64,000 bases of DNA from Paraburkholderia polaris. GTDB taxonomy: Bacteria > Pseudomonadota > Gammaproteobacteria > Burkholderiales > Burkholderiaceae. This document shows, one piece after another, positions 26,753 through 36,440 of the stretch; position 1 is the stretch's first letter, and the number at the start of each line of letters is the position of its first letter. A model generated the notes under the pieces. That model did not search any database. It saw only the letters and a list, made by a program, of their open reading frames with translations, and had not been told where the DNA came from. The DNA lies in assembly GCF_012927345.1 (NCBI RefSeq), contig NZ_JABBGJ010000005.1, forward strand, positions 1-64,000, in the 5' to 3' direction. Both the position numbers and the translations under genes were made by a program.

Positions 26753-27358
26753 ATGGCAAACCTTCAGCCAATCAGCCGCTACCCCGTGCCCGAGCCGGGC
26801 GAATGGCCGGACGACATCCGTGCCCGGATCCTCGAAGTGCAGGAAAAAGCCGGTTTTGTCCCGAACGTGTTTCTCACGCTGGCGCATCGGCCAGATGAAT
26901 TCCGCGCGTTTTTTGCGTACCACGACGCGTTGATGCTGAAAGAGGGCGGCTTAAGCAAAGGCGAGCGCGAGATGATCGTCGTCGCCACGAGTGCAGTGAA
27001 TCAGTGCCTGTATTGCGTGGTCGCACACGGCGCGATTCTGCGTATTTACGAAAAAGCGCCGTTGCTTGCGGATCAGGTGGCCGTCAATCATCGTAAGGCG
27101 GATATCACGCCGCGCCAGAAGGCGATGCTCGACTTTGCGCTGAAGGTCTGCCGCGAATCCGGCACGGTCGACGATGCCGATTTTCAGACGCTGCGCGAGC
27201 ATGGCTTTTCAGATGAAGACGTGTGGGATATCGCAGCCATCACGGCATTTTTCGGCTTGTCGAACCGCATGGCCAACGTCATTTCAATGCGCCCGAACGA
27301 CGAGTTCTATCTGATGGGGCGCGTGCCGAAAGCGGCGGCGGACGCGCCGCGAAAGTAG
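26753..27358 (+). CDS. Peroxidase-related, AhpD/carboxymuconolactone decarboxylase-like protein
   Basis: A 201-residue all-helical protein. The AhpD-type redox motif is clear in NQCLYCVVAHGAILR (Cys-x2-Cys followed by His), as in alkylhydroperoxidase-like proteins that act on peroxides or serve as thiol reductants. The start at 26753 (GAGAGACCGC ahead of ATG) fits the family; the frame is open far upstream but the extension overlaps the divergent LysR gene. The expected role is protection from peroxides, perhaps under control of the LysR neighbour. Confidence 0.85.
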   Translation: MANLQPISRYPVPEPGEWPDDIRARILEVQEKAGFVPNVFLTLAHRPDEFRAFFAYHDALMLKEGGLSKGEREMIVVATSAVNQCLYCVVAHGAILRIYEKAPLLADQVAVNHRKADITPRQKAMLDFALKVCRESGTVDDADFQTLREHGFSDEDVWDIAAITAFFGLSNRMANVISMRPNDEFYLMGRVPKAAADAPRK

Positions 27359-27455
27359 CATCTGTGCAGCGAGCAGCGAGCAGCGAGCAGCGGACTCGCG
27401 GCGCGCGATGCGCGCGGATACCTGCTCACGCAGCCTTGCTCGTGATCGAACACCC

Positions 27456-28706
27456 TCACGCACGCACCGGCTCGGATCGAATTGCCGGCGTGCTGACGGC
27501 CTTGTCGTCGATCGGGAAGTGCAGCATCGCGGCGATGAGTCCGGCGGCGACTGTTGCTTCCCATAGCAACGAATACGACCCGGTCAGATCGAACACCAGG
27601 CCGCCTAGCCACGCACCCAGAAACGAGCCGATCTGGTGGCTCAGAAAGCAGACGCCAAAGAGGCTGCCGAGGTGCCGTGTGCCGAACACTTTCGCCACGA
27701 GTCCGCTCGTGAGCGGCACGGTACCGAGCCAGGTCAGACCCATCACGGCCGCGAAGATGACGACCGACGTGGAGGTCTTCGGCAACAGGAAGAAGGCGCC
27801 GATCGTCACGCTTCGAATGAGGTAGAGCCAGCCGAGTACGTGGTGCTGCCGGAACCGGCCGCCGAGCCAGCCGCAGCCCCAACTGCCCGCCATGTTGAAC
27901 AGGCCGATCAGCGCCAGCGCCGTGGCACCCATCCCGACAGGCATGTGACAGAGCGTCAGATATTCAGGCAGATGGGTAGCGATAAACGCGAGTTGAAATC
28001 CACAAGTGAAGAAGCCGAGTGTCAGGAGTCGATAGCCGCGATGCCGGACTGCCTGAGCGAGCACTTTGCGAAGCGGCGCAGCGGCCGGTTCCTGGGGGTG
28101 CATGCCGACACTCGTGCGCCGATCGAGCACGATGCCGAGCGGCGCGATCAGCAGCATTACGAAGGCCAGCACGAAGAGGGATGTGGCGATGCCCGAGCTG
28201 AGTCGAATGCTCTGCACGAGCGGGATCATCAGCACCTGTCCTGCCGAGCCACCTGCACTGACAAGGCCCATCGCCATGCTGCGTTTTTCTGGGGAAGCGA
28301 TGCGGCCGACTGCCGGCAAGACCACGCCAAACGTCGTGCAACTCACGCCGATCCCGACCAGAAGACCCATACCGACGATCAGCATCGGGCCTGAGGGCGC
28401 GACCGCCGCGACGCCCAGGCCCGCTGCAAATGTCGTCGCGCCGAACGCGACCACCGGCGCCGAGCCATAGCGATCCGCGGCGGCGCCTGCGAACGGTTGC
28501 GCGAAGCCCCACACCAGGTTGTGCAGCGCGATGGCGAAAGCGATCAGTGTGACGGGCAGGCCGCGGTCGAATGAGAACGGCCCGATGAAGAGGCCGAAGG
28601 TCTGCCGGATGCCCATTGCGGCGCTCAGAATCAGCGCGCCGGCGATGATCACGAGCGTCGTTTGACTCAACGGGAAGGTGAAGCGTTTGCTATTTGTCGT
28701 GGACAT
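27456..28706 (-). CDS. Major facilitator superfamily transporter
   Basis: A 416-residue inner-membrane carrier starting MSTTNSKRFTFPLSQTTLVI, preceded by a good ribosome-binding site (AAGGAG). It has twelve predicted helices in two halves, with the loop-2/3 motif AGAAADRYGSAPV and a central loop around RRTSVGMHPQEPAAAPLRKV. It resembles MFS carriers of organic acids, and the substrate is not assigned. A LysR gene lies 130 bp upstream on the same strand and may control it. Confidence 0.87.
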   Translation of the reverse strand: MSTTNSKRFTFPLSQTTLVIIAGALILSAAMGIRQTFGLFIGPFSFDRGLPVTLIAFAIALHNLVWGFAQPFAGAAADRYGSAPVVAFGATTFAAGLGVAAVAPSGPMLIVGMGLLVGIGVSCTTFGVVLPAVGRIASPEKRSMAMGLVSAGGSAGQVLMIPLVQSIRLSSGIATSLFVLAFVMLLIAPLGIVLDRRTSVGMHPQEPAAAPLRKVLAQAVRHRGYRLLTLGFFTCGFQLAFIATHLPEYLTLCHMPVGMGATALALIGLFNMAGSWGCGWLGGRFRQHHVLGWLYLIRSVTIGAFFLLPKTSTSVVIFAAVMGLTWLGTVPLTSGLVAKVFGTRHLGSLFGVCFLSHQIGSFLGAWLGGLVFDLTGSYSLLWEATVAAGLIAAMLHFPIDDKAVSTPAIRSEPVRA

Positions 28707-28836
28707 GGTTCTGATCTCCTTCGACACCATGGTCGCAGCGAGCGTCAGAAGCGGCAAAAGAAAAGATTTTGACGACAGGTGAGCGCGGCTCACCTGTTCA
28801 GGTCGAAAGCGCGGTTCAGTGGTTGGCGCGGCGCAA

Positions 28837-29808
28837 TCACGCGTTGTCGCCACCAGATGGATTGGCGAATGGCTCAGCCTCACTGAGCAGCCACCGCTTG
28901 AAATCGAATAGTTCCGGGCGATTTTCCGCGCTATCCGCGTTTTGCGCGCTGACCAACCAATACGCCGTGGAGGAGGCGATCGTTTGTGGACAGGCTTCGA
29001 CGAGTGCGCCGGTCGCGAGATCGCGGTCCACCAGCGGCCGTCGGCCGAGCGCGACGCCGAGGCCCATGCTCGCAGCTTCGAAAGCGAGCTGGATCGTGTC
29101 GACGCGCAACCCATTGTTCAAGTCGATACCGTCGATGGCGGTCCCGTCTAGGGCGGTCCCGTCTAAGGCGACCCCGTCGATGGCGACCCCGTCGAACCAC
29201 GCCTGCCAGTCCTCGCTTGCCGAGTTCACGTGAATGAGCGTCGCGTGGCGCAGATCCACGTGGCCGTGCTCGTCGCGCAAATTGTCCGCGTAAGCGGGGC
29301 TGCACACCGGCACCAGGCGTTCGCCGAACAGACGCGTCCAGGCGGTCCCCGCGACCGGGGCGCGGCTCAGGCGAATGGCGAAATCGAAACCGTCGACGGG
29401 AAAGCCGACCTGACGGTGCGATGTATCGACAGTGACGTTCGCATCCGGCCAGCGCGCGCGAAATCCGGCGAGACGCGGCAGCAGCCAGCGCGAGGCTAGC
29501 GTGGGCGCGCAACTCAGCGCGATCGGGCGATTCGCGCGGTGGTTCGGCAGGCGTTGCGTACCGATCGCGATCAGCGAAAACGCTTCGGATACGTACGACA
29601 GATAATCGGCGCCCGCCGCCGTGAGCGAAATTCCGCGCGGCTCGCGCACGAACAGTTCGACGCCGAGTGATTGCTCAAGGCCAACGATGCCGTGACTGAT
29701 CGCGCTCGGCGTGACGTTCAGTTCCGCGGCGGCAAGCTTGAAACTCTGATGCCTGCCGGCCGCCTCGAAGAAGCGAAGCGCGGGCAAGGGTGGCAGACGA
29801 AGCGGCAT
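28837..29808 (-). CDS. LysR-family regulator (GcvA-like) with a repeat-derived insertion
   Basis: A 323-residue regulator. The N-terminal HTH is of the GcvA/AmpR type (LPPLPALRFFEAAGRHQSFK, LAAAELNVTPSAISHGIVGL). In the effector domain, after EDWQAWF, a block of four or five related pentapeptides (DGVAI, DGVAL, DGTAL, DGTAI, DGIDL) interrupts the normal fold; it is encoded by 15-bp tandem repeats. Without them the length would be close to the usual 300. It may regulate the MFS gene downstream or the divergent DUF899 gene. The effect of the insertion on function is unknown. Confidence 0.87.
   Translation of the reverse strand: MPLRLPPLPALRFFEAAGRHQSFKLAAAELNVTPSAISHGIVGLEQSLGVELFVREPRGISLTAAGADYLSYVSEAFSLIAIGTQRLPNHRANRPIALSCAPTLASRWLLPRLAGFRARWPDANVTVDTSHRQVGFPVDGFDFAIRLSRAPVAGTAWTRLFGERLVPVCSPAYADNLRDEHGHVDLRHATLIHVNSASEDWQAWFDGVAIDGVALDGTALDGTAIDGIDLNNGLRVDTIQLAFEAASMGLGVALGRRPLVDRDLATGALVEACPQTIASSTAYWLVSAQNADSAENRPELFDFKRWLLSEAEPFANPSGGDNA
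29131..29190. repeat. 15-bp tandem repeat inside the LysR gene
   Basis: Four in-frame copies of a unit of the form GTCGATGGCGGTCCC or GTCTAAGGCGACCCC. They add five codons per copy on the minus strand, so copy-number changes would alter protein length without a frameshift. Confidence 0.85.
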
Positions 29809-30162
29809 GGTGCATCCTCAAAAGCGGCGCAGCGGGCGCCGTGACGGTGCAATAGTGCGTCGGCGCGCGCATGCTGTATCGGCAAAGGATACCTTGCAAT
29901 GCGGTTTCGATCGTTGTCAGTGTGTCGTTCATGGGTTTCCCACGGCTTATCCGGGTTTCGTCCGAACTTCGTCCGCATGTCGAACGGCAGCGCTCGAGTG
30001 CCATCGCGAACGGGCTGCAAAATAATTCACTGGCGTTGTCGATTTGCCGGCAAGCCGTTCGTCGTGGATATATAAGGGCAATAAATGCACTCGCGGTTGC
30101 GCCGCGCCATGCCCTGCCGCTGTCGTGCCCTTAATCCTTGTTACCGTACCAGGAGGTGGCTG

Positions 30163-30891
30163 ATGACTGAAGTAGACCCATCCGCACAAACGTTGAAACC
30201 GGCCCGGCTGCTGGCTGACTCGCCTCGCCGGTTTCCGGGCGAGAGCGCCGAATATCGCAGTGCGCGCAACGAGCTGCTGGCCGAGGAAATCGAGTTGCGC
30301 CGTCATATCGAACGCGTTGCCGCGCAGCGCCGCGCGTTGCCGCCCGGCGGTGCCGTGCCGCAGGACTATCGCTTCGAGGGCGAAACGGGCACGGTGACGC
30401 TCGCGGAGATGTTCGGCGCGCATGACACCCTCGTCACCTACAACTGGATGTTCGGCCCGCAGCGCACGCGGCCCTGTCCGATGTGCACCTCGCTCCTGAG
30501 CGCTTACGACGGTGAAATGCCCGACATACTGCAACGCGTGGCTTTTGCCGTGATCGGCCGCTCGCCGATCGACAAGCTGGTGGCATTCAAGAAAGAGCGC
30601 GGCTGGCGACATCTGCGGCTGTATTCGTCAGGCGGCAACACCTTCAACCGCGACTACGCCGCCGAAGATCCGGACGGCGACGATCACCCAGCCTTCAACG
30701 TGTTCACGCGTTCAGGCGGCACGGTGCGGCACTTCTGGGCCGAGGAAATGGGACCATCGACAGCGGACCCGGGTCAGGATCCGCGCGGCGCACCCGATGT
30801 GATGCCGATCTGGACGGTGCTCGACATGACACCTGGTGGCCGCGGCAGCGACTGGTATCCGAAGCTGGAATACAGTGCTGCGTCAGGTTAG
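30163..30891 (+). CDS. DUF899 thioredoxin-like protein
   Basis: A 242-residue cytoplasmic protein of the DUF899 family, which adopts a thioredoxin-like fold. The redox-type motif Cys-Pro-Met-Cys sits in RPCPMCTSLLSAYDGEM, preceded by YRFEGETGTVTLAEMFGAHDTL and followed by LRLYSSGGNTFNRDY and HFWAEEMGP. A strong ribosome-binding site (AGGAGG) seven bases before ATG 30163 decides the start. The biochemical role of the family is not established. It is divergent from the LysR gene, with about 350 bp between them (29809-30162) in which no other gene is seen. Confidence 0.85.
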   Translation: MTEVDPSAQTLKPARLLADSPRRFPGESAEYRSARNELLAEEIELRRHIERVAAQRRALPPGGAVPQDYRFEGETGTVTLAEMFGAHDTLVTYNWMFGPQRTRPCPMCTSLLSAYDGEMPDILQRVAFAVIGRSPIDKLVAFKKERGWRHLRLYSSGGNTFNRDYAAEDPDGDDHPAFNVFTRSGGTVRHFWAEEMGPSTADPGQDPRGAPDVMPIWTVLDMTPGGRGSDWYPKLEYSAASG

Positions 30892-30973
30892 TCGTGCCGT
30901 GTCATCCGCGTGCGTCTTGCGCCTGGCGTGAGCGTGTCGTGCTGATTCGCGCGAGAGACGGGAAGGCGAGCGC

Positions 30974-32941
30974 TTACGCTTCTACGGCATGCACCTGCCC
31001 GAGCGCCGCTTGCAAATAGATCGAAACGGCGCTCGCCCGCATCGGTTTGCCGAACAGAAAGCCCTGCACCGCGCGAGCGCCCAGCGCCTTGACGACCTCG
31101 GCTTGTGATGACGATTCGAGTCCTTCCACGATGCATTCGAGTCCGAGGTTTCTGCACAGATCGAGCACCGACTTGACGATCTTCTTGGACGCACTATTGG
31201 AATCCACGTCGGTCATGAAGCTGCGGTCGATCTTGATCGTATCGAAGGGCAGGCGATGCACATAGCTGAGGCTCGAATAACCAGTGCCGAAATCGTCGAG
31301 CGAGACGCGGCAGCCGGCTTGCTTGATCATCGTGAGCGAGCAGTGGGCCTGTTCGAAATCGCGCGTGACCGCGGTTTCCGTGATCTCGAAGTTGACGCGA
31401 TGCGCGGGCACGCCGCTGCCCAGCACGATATCGACGAGGCGGCGAGCGCGTGGCGAAGTCGAAATATCGATCGCGGAGAGATTGAACGACAGATAGAGAT
31501 CGGACGGCCAGCGCGATACTTCCTCGAGCGCTTTGCGCAGCAGCACTTCAGTGACGCGAAGAATCAGTTCGGTACGCTCGGCAATCCGAATGAATTCCTC
31601 TGGCTTGACTGCGCCTAGCCGCGCGTTGTGCCATCGCCCGAGCGCCTCCATGCCGATGGTGCGTTGTGTGAGCACGTCGTAAATCGGCTGAAACTCAAGG
31701 AACAGTTCGGACTCCAGGTCCGCATGGCGGAGTTCCTGGGCGACGAGACTCGAGCGGCGGATTCGCGTCTCATGTTCCGTCGAGAAGATCACCGGCGTGC
31801 CGCGGCGGCCTTCCTTGCCGACGTACAAAGCCGCGTCGGCGCGTTCGAAAACCTGCTGGACTGTCGTGCCTGCTTCCGGAAACGCTGCCCAGCCGATCGT
31901 TCCTGTCAATTCGGCGACATTGCCGGCCACCCGATACGGCTGGGCGAGCGCATCGCAGATGCGCTCGCCCAACTCGACGAGCGTCTCGTTTGCCAGTTTG
32001 TGCTGGGCCAGCACGCCGAATTCGTCGCCGCCCAGGCGCGCGAAGAAGAGGCCTGGCTCGGCGAGCGCCAACAGTCGCACGCCGACTTCCTGCAGCACGA
32101 GATCGCCGCTTGCATGTCCGTAGATATCGTTGACCTGTTTGAAGCCGTCGAGATCGATCAGCCCGACATTAAAGCCACCACCGATTCCGGGCGCCTGTTC
32201 GGATAGCGCGTGCAGCGAGGCGAAGAAGCTGCGCCGGTTGGGTAGGTCGGTCAGGCTGTCGATGCTCGCGAGCCGGAAGTTGTCGTCGCTGAGTCTTTGC
32301 GTTTTTTTCTGGCTCACCTGCAATTCGCGCTGCGCGTGCACTACGCCGGCGAAACTCCGGTAATACAGTTCGATGATAAAGGCGAGGGCGACGCCGACCA
32401 GTGCCATGTCGACGGCCATCGCGATGAAGACACAAGAGTGCGTGTAAACCAGAAACGTCGCAAAGCTTAGGATGACGATCGAGAGCAGAAGCAGGGCGGC
32501 CGCCCGCAGATGCATCAGGCAGAACACGCAACCGACCAACGTCGTCGCCATGTAAAACGCGACTTGTGCCTGTTCAGGGGCGGAGCCGTAGGGAAACAGC
32601 AGGACCGACCAACTGCTGAAGGCGCCGCCGAGGATGCCCGTGAGCCAGATTACCTTGCGCAGTTCGGGGACGGCCTTATCGTGTGTCAGAACCCGGTGCC
32701 GGACGCGCCACCAGCGCACACAACGGATGATGCACAGCGTGCAGAGCGCCACCGGAAAGTAGATGGACAACCATGCCGGCGCCGATCCCAGATGTGTGAC
32801 AGCCACGGCCATCGTGTTCACGATCAGGATGAAATAGAGCAGCGGTATCTGGCGGCCGAATGCCTGGAGTTGCGAGCGCACGAGTTCAGGGTCGCCTTCC
32901 GCGACCGACAGCGCTTCCCTCAATCTGGCTAACCGAACCAT
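30974..32941 (-). CDS. Membrane-bound GGDEF-EAL cyclic di-GMP protein
   Basis: A signalling protein of about 655 residues. Six or so N-terminal helices (YFILIVNTMAVAVTHLGSA to VALAFIIELYYRSF) form a membrane sensor. A diguanylate cyclase domain follows, with intact RLGGDEFGVL, then a phosphodiesterase domain with GMEALGRW, FNLSAID, FEITET, LDDFGTGYSSL and DTIKIDRSF. Both catalytic motifs look active, so net c-di-GMP turnover is undecidable. The start at 32941 (AGGGA five bases upstream) is preferred; ATG 32968 would add nine residues. No obvious target genes adjoin it. Confidence 0.87.
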   Translation of the reverse strand: MVRLARLREALSVAEGDPELVRSQLQAFGRQIPLLYFILIVNTMAVAVTHLGSAPAWLSIYFPVALCTLCIIRCVRWWRVRHRVLTHDKAVPELRKVIWLTGILGGAFSSWSVLLFPYGSAPEQAQVAFYMATTLVGCVFCLMHLRAAALLLLSIVILSFATFLVYTHSCVFIAMAVDMALVGVALAFIIELYYRSFAGVVHAQRELQVSQKKTQRLSDDNFRLASIDSLTDLPNRRSFFASLHALSEQAPGIGGGFNVGLIDLDGFKQVNDIYGHASGDLVLQEVGVRLLALAEPGLFFARLGGDEFGVLAQHKLANETLVELGERICDALAQPYRVAGNVAELTGTIGWAAFPEAGTTVQQVFERADAALYVGKEGRRGTPVIFSTEHETRIRRSSLVAQELRHADLESELFLEFQPIYDVLTQRTIGMEALGRWHNARLGAVKPEEFIRIAERTELILRVTEVLLRKALEEVSRWPSDLYLSFNLSAIDISTSPRARRLVDIVLGSGVPAHRVNFEITETAVTRDFEQAHCSLTMIKQAGCRVSLDDFGTGYSSLSYVHRLPFDTIKIDRSFMTDVDSNSASKKIVKSVLDLCRNLGLECIVEGLESSSQAEVVKALGARAVQGFLFGKPMRASAVSIYLQAALGQVHAVEA

Positions 32942-33673
32942 TCCCGTCCCTGTAACGTTGCGCCGCATACGCAGCTTTGTATATCGGCAGCGCTGGTGGG
33001 ACCTTGAGGGCGATTTCAATGGAAATGAAGCGCGCCGGTTAAACGGGCGGTAAATACGCCCGGCGGCCGAGTCGGTCATGGGTCATTTATGCCGCGTAAG
33101 CTTGCACGAGATCTGCGGAAACTCGACTTAGGGCGTGGTATGACTTCCGGATTCGCTAGTGGTGCGGGCACCTCCGCTAGCGAGTCCTGGGTACCCGGAA
33201 GCTCTGCGGCATGGCCGGATTCGTCGTGCCGACCAGCGTTGCGCAGGCGGTGTCGGTAGCCGTCGCGGTGGCGCAAGACCATGTGACGAGCATCGCTATG
33301 TTGCAATCTGGAGAATTTTCATCGTTTTATTTTTCCCGGATTATTTATTGTTGAGCGCGGTGCGGTGCTCAATGCGGAATCTTTGCGATCCCGCATACGA
33401 TAGTAAAAAAGCGTGGCTGCAGCGGGTTTGGCGCCGCTAAAGCACTGAAATTGCAACGGATTGTGATACGCCGCAGAGAGCCGTAAAGCGGGAGAAACGC
33501 GTAAGAGCGCGATTCTTATAGCACTTTGGGACAAAAAAACGTCAAATTGCCGCTGGGCGGGTGATACAAGGCTTACACCCAAGGTTTGCGCGAATACGCG
33601 CCTATGCGTTAGTGTGTCGGTCCCGGCGCAACAGATGTGGCGCCGTTTCCATGATTACCATACGGGAAGTGCT
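32942..33673. other. Intergenic region upstream of the HU gene and the GGDEF-EAL gene
   Basis: About 730 bp with no supportable gene. It includes an imperfect hairpin (CTTCCGG at 33149 region with CCGGAAG near 33195) and an AT-rich stretch at 33310-33350. Promoters for both flanking genes must lie here. No known riboswitch pattern was recognised. Confidence 0.5.
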
Positions 33674-33952
33674 ATGAACAAACAGGAACTGATTGATGCA
33701 GTCGCCGCAGCGACGGGCGAAAGCAAAGCGGCCACCGGCCAAACCATCGACGCTATCGTCGAAGCGGTGACCAAAGCCGTGGTGGGTGGTGATACGGTGC
33801 AACTGGTCGGTTTCGGTTCTTTCTCGACCGGCGCACGCGCAGCACGCGTCGGCCGCAATCCGTCGACCGGTGCCGAGATCCAGATCGCTGCAGCCAAGAC
33901 GGTGAAGTTCACCGCCGGCAAGGCTTTCAAGGAAGCCGTCAACGCGTCGTAA
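33674..33952 (+). CDS. hupB: HU-family histone-like DNA-binding protein
   Basis: A 92-residue nucleoid protein that bends and compacts DNA as a dimer. It is recognised from [20 protein letters not shown], the body [20 protein letters not shown], and the DNA-binding arm signature [20 protein letters not shown]. Length and sequence are those of canonical HU-beta, with no long lysine-rich tail as found in some beta-proteobacterial HU variants. It stands alone; hupA/hupB nomenclature is tentative. Confidence 0.92.
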   Translation: MNKQELIDAVAAATGESKAATGQTIDAIVEAVTKAVVGGDTVQLVGFGSFSTGARAARVGRNPSTGAEIQIAAAKTVKFTAGKAFKEAVNAS

Positions 33953-34002
33953 TGCAACGCGCCTTGCGCCGGAGCATCCACGCGCGTTGCTATAGCGCGC
34001 GG

Positions 34003-34020
34003 CGCCCGATGCATCGGGCG
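34003..34020. terminator. Perfect 18-bp palindrome after HU
   Basis: CGCCCGATGCATCGGGCG is a perfect palindrome 50 bp after the HU stop and could form a hairpin. No T-run follows, so terminator function is uncertain. Confidence 0.4.
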
Positions 34021-34216
34021 TGAGGAATCACGCGCTGCCCAACCCCGGTGAGCGGGTTTAATCGGCGGTTGGTGCGGCGCGTGTGGTGCGCGTTGGTGCC
34101 TTGGTTGGTGCTTACGCTGCCGTTGATTGCTTCAGGTTTTGCGTCATGCACGCTCGCCTCCCGGCCGTGGTTCCGGTTGTTGGTTGCGCGAGATCGTGCA
34201 GGCCGCGTCGGCGAGT

Positions 34217-35335
34217 TCAGCCCGCGCGTCGTTTCCGGGTCGCTTCGGCCAGGGTCTCGAGCACCGGTTCGGTTTGCGCCCAGCTTACGCAGGCGTCCGT
34301 AATCGATACGCCGTAACGTAGCGGCACACCGGCTTTCAGATCCTGACGGCCTTCTTCCAGATGACTTTCGAGCATGACGCCGATGATGCGGCGCTCGCGC
34401 TGCGAGAGTTGCTGCGCCAGATCCTGCACCACCTCCAGTTGACGCAAATGCGATTTGCCTGAGTTCGCATGCGAACAGTCGATCATGACCTGCTCGCGCA
34501 GGCTTGCTGATTTGAGCGCCGCGCAGGTTGCTTCGACGGACGCGCTGTCGTAATTCGGACCATTCTTGCCACCGCGCAAGATAACGTGTGCATCGTCATT
34601 GCCACGCGTCTCGAAGATTGCCGCCATACCCATCTTGGTCATACCCATGAACGCGTGACTCGCGCGCGCCGCAACGATTGCGTCCGCGGCGATTTGCACA
34701 CCGCCGTCCGTGCCGTTCTTGAAGCCGATCGGGCAGCTCAAACCCGACGCGAGCTGCCGGTGACTCTGGCTCTCAGTCGTGCGCGCGCCGATCGCACCCC
34801 ACGCGATCAGATCCGCGATGTATTGCGGGCTGAGCAAGTCGAGAAATTCGGTGGCCGTGGGCAGGCCGAGACCGTTGATATCGAGCAGCAGTTGCCGTGC
34901 GAGACGCAGACCTTCGTTGATGCGGAAGCTGCCATCGAGACGTGGGTCGTTGATATAGCCTTTCCAGCCTACCGTTGTGCGCGGTTTTTCGAAGTAGACC
35001 CGCATGACGATCAGCAGATCGTCCTTGTAGGTCTGTGCCGCGACCTTGAGCTTACGGGCGTATTCGACGGCCTGGTCGTGATCGTGAATCGAACACGGGC
35101 CGACGATCATCACGAGCCGGTCGTCACGGCCGTGCAGAATGTCGGCGATTTCCGCGCGGGTTTTCTCGACGAGCGTCTGCACCGACGGCGGCACAGGCAA
35201 TTCATCTTGCAGCAGGGCGGGGGAAATCAGCGGACGTACCGCGCCGATACGAACGTCGTCGATGCGCGTGGTGTCTTGGGTGGCGTCGGCCGAGCCGACT
35301 TCCTGATCGTGCAAAGGATTGTCGATGGCGCTCAA
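34217..35335 (-). CDS. aroG: 3-deoxy-7-phosphoheptulonate (DAHP) synthase, class I
   Basis: It condenses phosphoenolpyruvate and erythrose 4-phosphate, the first step of aromatic amino acid biosynthesis, in the cytoplasm. The 372-residue protein carries VGPCSIHD (metal Cys), MRVYFEKPRTTVGWKG, WGAIGARTTESQSHR, GFKNGTDG and the metal ligands in MIDCSHANSGK and GVMLESHLEEG. It is of the AroF/G/H type, feedback-regulated by an aromatic amino acid; which isozyme cannot be told. A longer open frame runs antisense or upstream through this locus but has no family similarity. Confidence 0.95.
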   Translation of the reverse strand: MSAIDNPLHDQEVGSADATQDTTRIDDVRIGAVRPLISPALLQDELPVPPSVQTLVEKTRAEIADILHGRDDRLVMIVGPCSIHDHDQAVEYARKLKVAAQTYKDDLLIVMRVYFEKPRTTVGWKGYINDPRLDGSFRINEGLRLARQLLLDINGLGLPTATEFLDLLSPQYIADLIAWGAIGARTTESQSHRQLASGLSCPIGFKNGTDGGVQIAADAIVAARASHAFMGMTKMGMAAIFETRGNDDAHVILRGGKNGPNYDSASVEATCAALKSASLREQVMIDCSHANSGKSHLRQLEVVQDLAQQLSQRERRIIGVMLESHLEEGRQDLKAGVPLRYGVSITDACVSWAQTEPVLETLAEATRKRRAG

Positions 35336-35449
35336 AATATTCTCCCGGACCTTGGATGTTGAGGTAGCCTCGCGGCCTGAATGTGTGAGTGTCGATGCGT
35401 TGACTGGCTGCCGGGATTATGACACTCGCGCGTGTGGGGCGGATGATCG

Positions 35450-36256
35450 TTATTCGAGGCGTTTGATCAGCGCCATGGCGGCTGCCGGATTGCGTTCCTT
35501 GAAGCCGCTGATGACATAGAGGTAGACGTCGCGCGCCGTGGCTTTTGCGGGGGCCGCGGCTGAGGTTTCCAGGTCGTCCGGCGTCGTGCCTGCCGCGAGT
35601 TGGCGGGCGCGTTCGACCCAGGCGTCGAGGGCCTTGGTCGAATAGCCTTTGGCCTGTTTGTCGCTTGTCCCCATGATGCGGGCGTAGACGAATGGCGCCG
35701 TGATGTCGGCGATTTGCGGGTAATCGCTGTCGGCTGCCAGCACGACGGCGATTTTGTACTTTCTGGCTAGCGCGATGAATTCGGAGGTCTTGAAGGTGTC
35801 GTTGCGGACTTCGATTGCGTGTCTTAGCTTTTGGCCTTCTATGCTGGCGGGCAGCAGTTTCAGGAAGGCTTCGAAGTCTTCCGGGTCGAACTTTTTGGTG
35901 GGTGCGAATTGCCAGTTGATTGGGCCGAGTTTCTGTTTTAGCAGCAGCACGCCGCTGGCGAAGAAGCGTTCGATGGTTTCGTTGGCGTCTGCCAGGATTT
36001 TTCGGTTTGTTGCGTAGCGGGGGGCTTTTAGCGAGAAGACGAAATCTTCCGGCGTTTCCTGATACCACTTCTCGTAGCTTGCCGGTTTTTGCAAGCCGTA
36101 AAAAGTGCCGTTGATTTCTATCGATGTGAGGTTTTTGCTCGCGTGCTCGAGTTCGCGGCTTTGCGTGAGGTCTGATGGGTAGAACGTGCCTCGCCAGGGG
36201 GCATAGGTCCAACCGCCTATGCCGATTCGGATTTTGCCGGTTTTCGGGGATGGCAT
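35450..36256 (-). CDS. DUF72 family protein
   Basis: A 268-residue TIM-barrel-like protein of the DUF72/YecE family. Typical segments are RIGIGGWTYAPWRGTFYP, SIEINGTFYGLQKPASYEKW, FSLKAPRYATN, LGPINWQFAPTKKF and HAIEVRNDTF. Biochemical function is not established. It is preceded by about 100 bp and then the hairpin repeat and IS30 remnant. Its 3' half is normal, so the insertion events did not damage it. Confidence 0.88.
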   Translation of the reverse strand: MPSPKTGKIRIGIGGWTYAPWRGTFYPSDLTQSRELEHASKNLTSIEINGTFYGLQKPASYEKWYQETPEDFVFSLKAPRYATNRKILADANETIERFFASGVLLLKQKLGPINWQFAPTKKFDPEDFEAFLKLLPASIEGQKLRHAIEVRNDTFKTSEFIALARKYKIAVVLAADSDYPQIADITAPFVYARIMGTSDKQAKGYSTKALDAWVERARQLAAGTTPDDLETSAAAPAKATARDVYLYVISGFKERNPAAAMALIKRLE

Positions 36257-36393
36257 TTTTTGCCTCTTTGGTTGGCTTCGCCGGGAGAGGTAGATTAACG
36301 CATTTGGTTGTGTTTTTTGCCTTCGGCGCGTTTTTTGTCTTTGCTTCTGGGTTTGGTGCTTTTCCTTGAATTGTTACTGGTCTATTAGCGTTC

Positions 36394-36440
36394 GCCCCTG
36401 TGCGGGGCAGGCACTTACTTTCTTTGCCGCCCAAAGAAAG
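36394..36440. repeat. Hairpin-forming intergenic repeat at the IS30 truncation point
   Basis: Two adjacent inverted repeats occur: GCCCC/GGGGC (36394-36408) and CTTTCTTTG-CCGCC-CAAAGAAAG (36418-36440). A/T-rich hairpins of this CTTTCTTTG type occur as repeated intergenic elements in Burkholderia-group genomes (recollection, not checked here). The element marks exactly where similarity to the transposase stops. Confidence 0.55.

Noticed and set aside
29675..30004. Leftward open frame upstream of the LysR gene
   Set aside because: It overlaps the LysR start in another frame and shows no coding character; the region is a divergent promoter.
33140..33200. Possible riboswitch between the GGDEF-EAL gene and HU
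   Set aside because: Only an imperfect hairpin is visible; no match to cyclic di-GMP or other riboswitch consensus that I can recognise.
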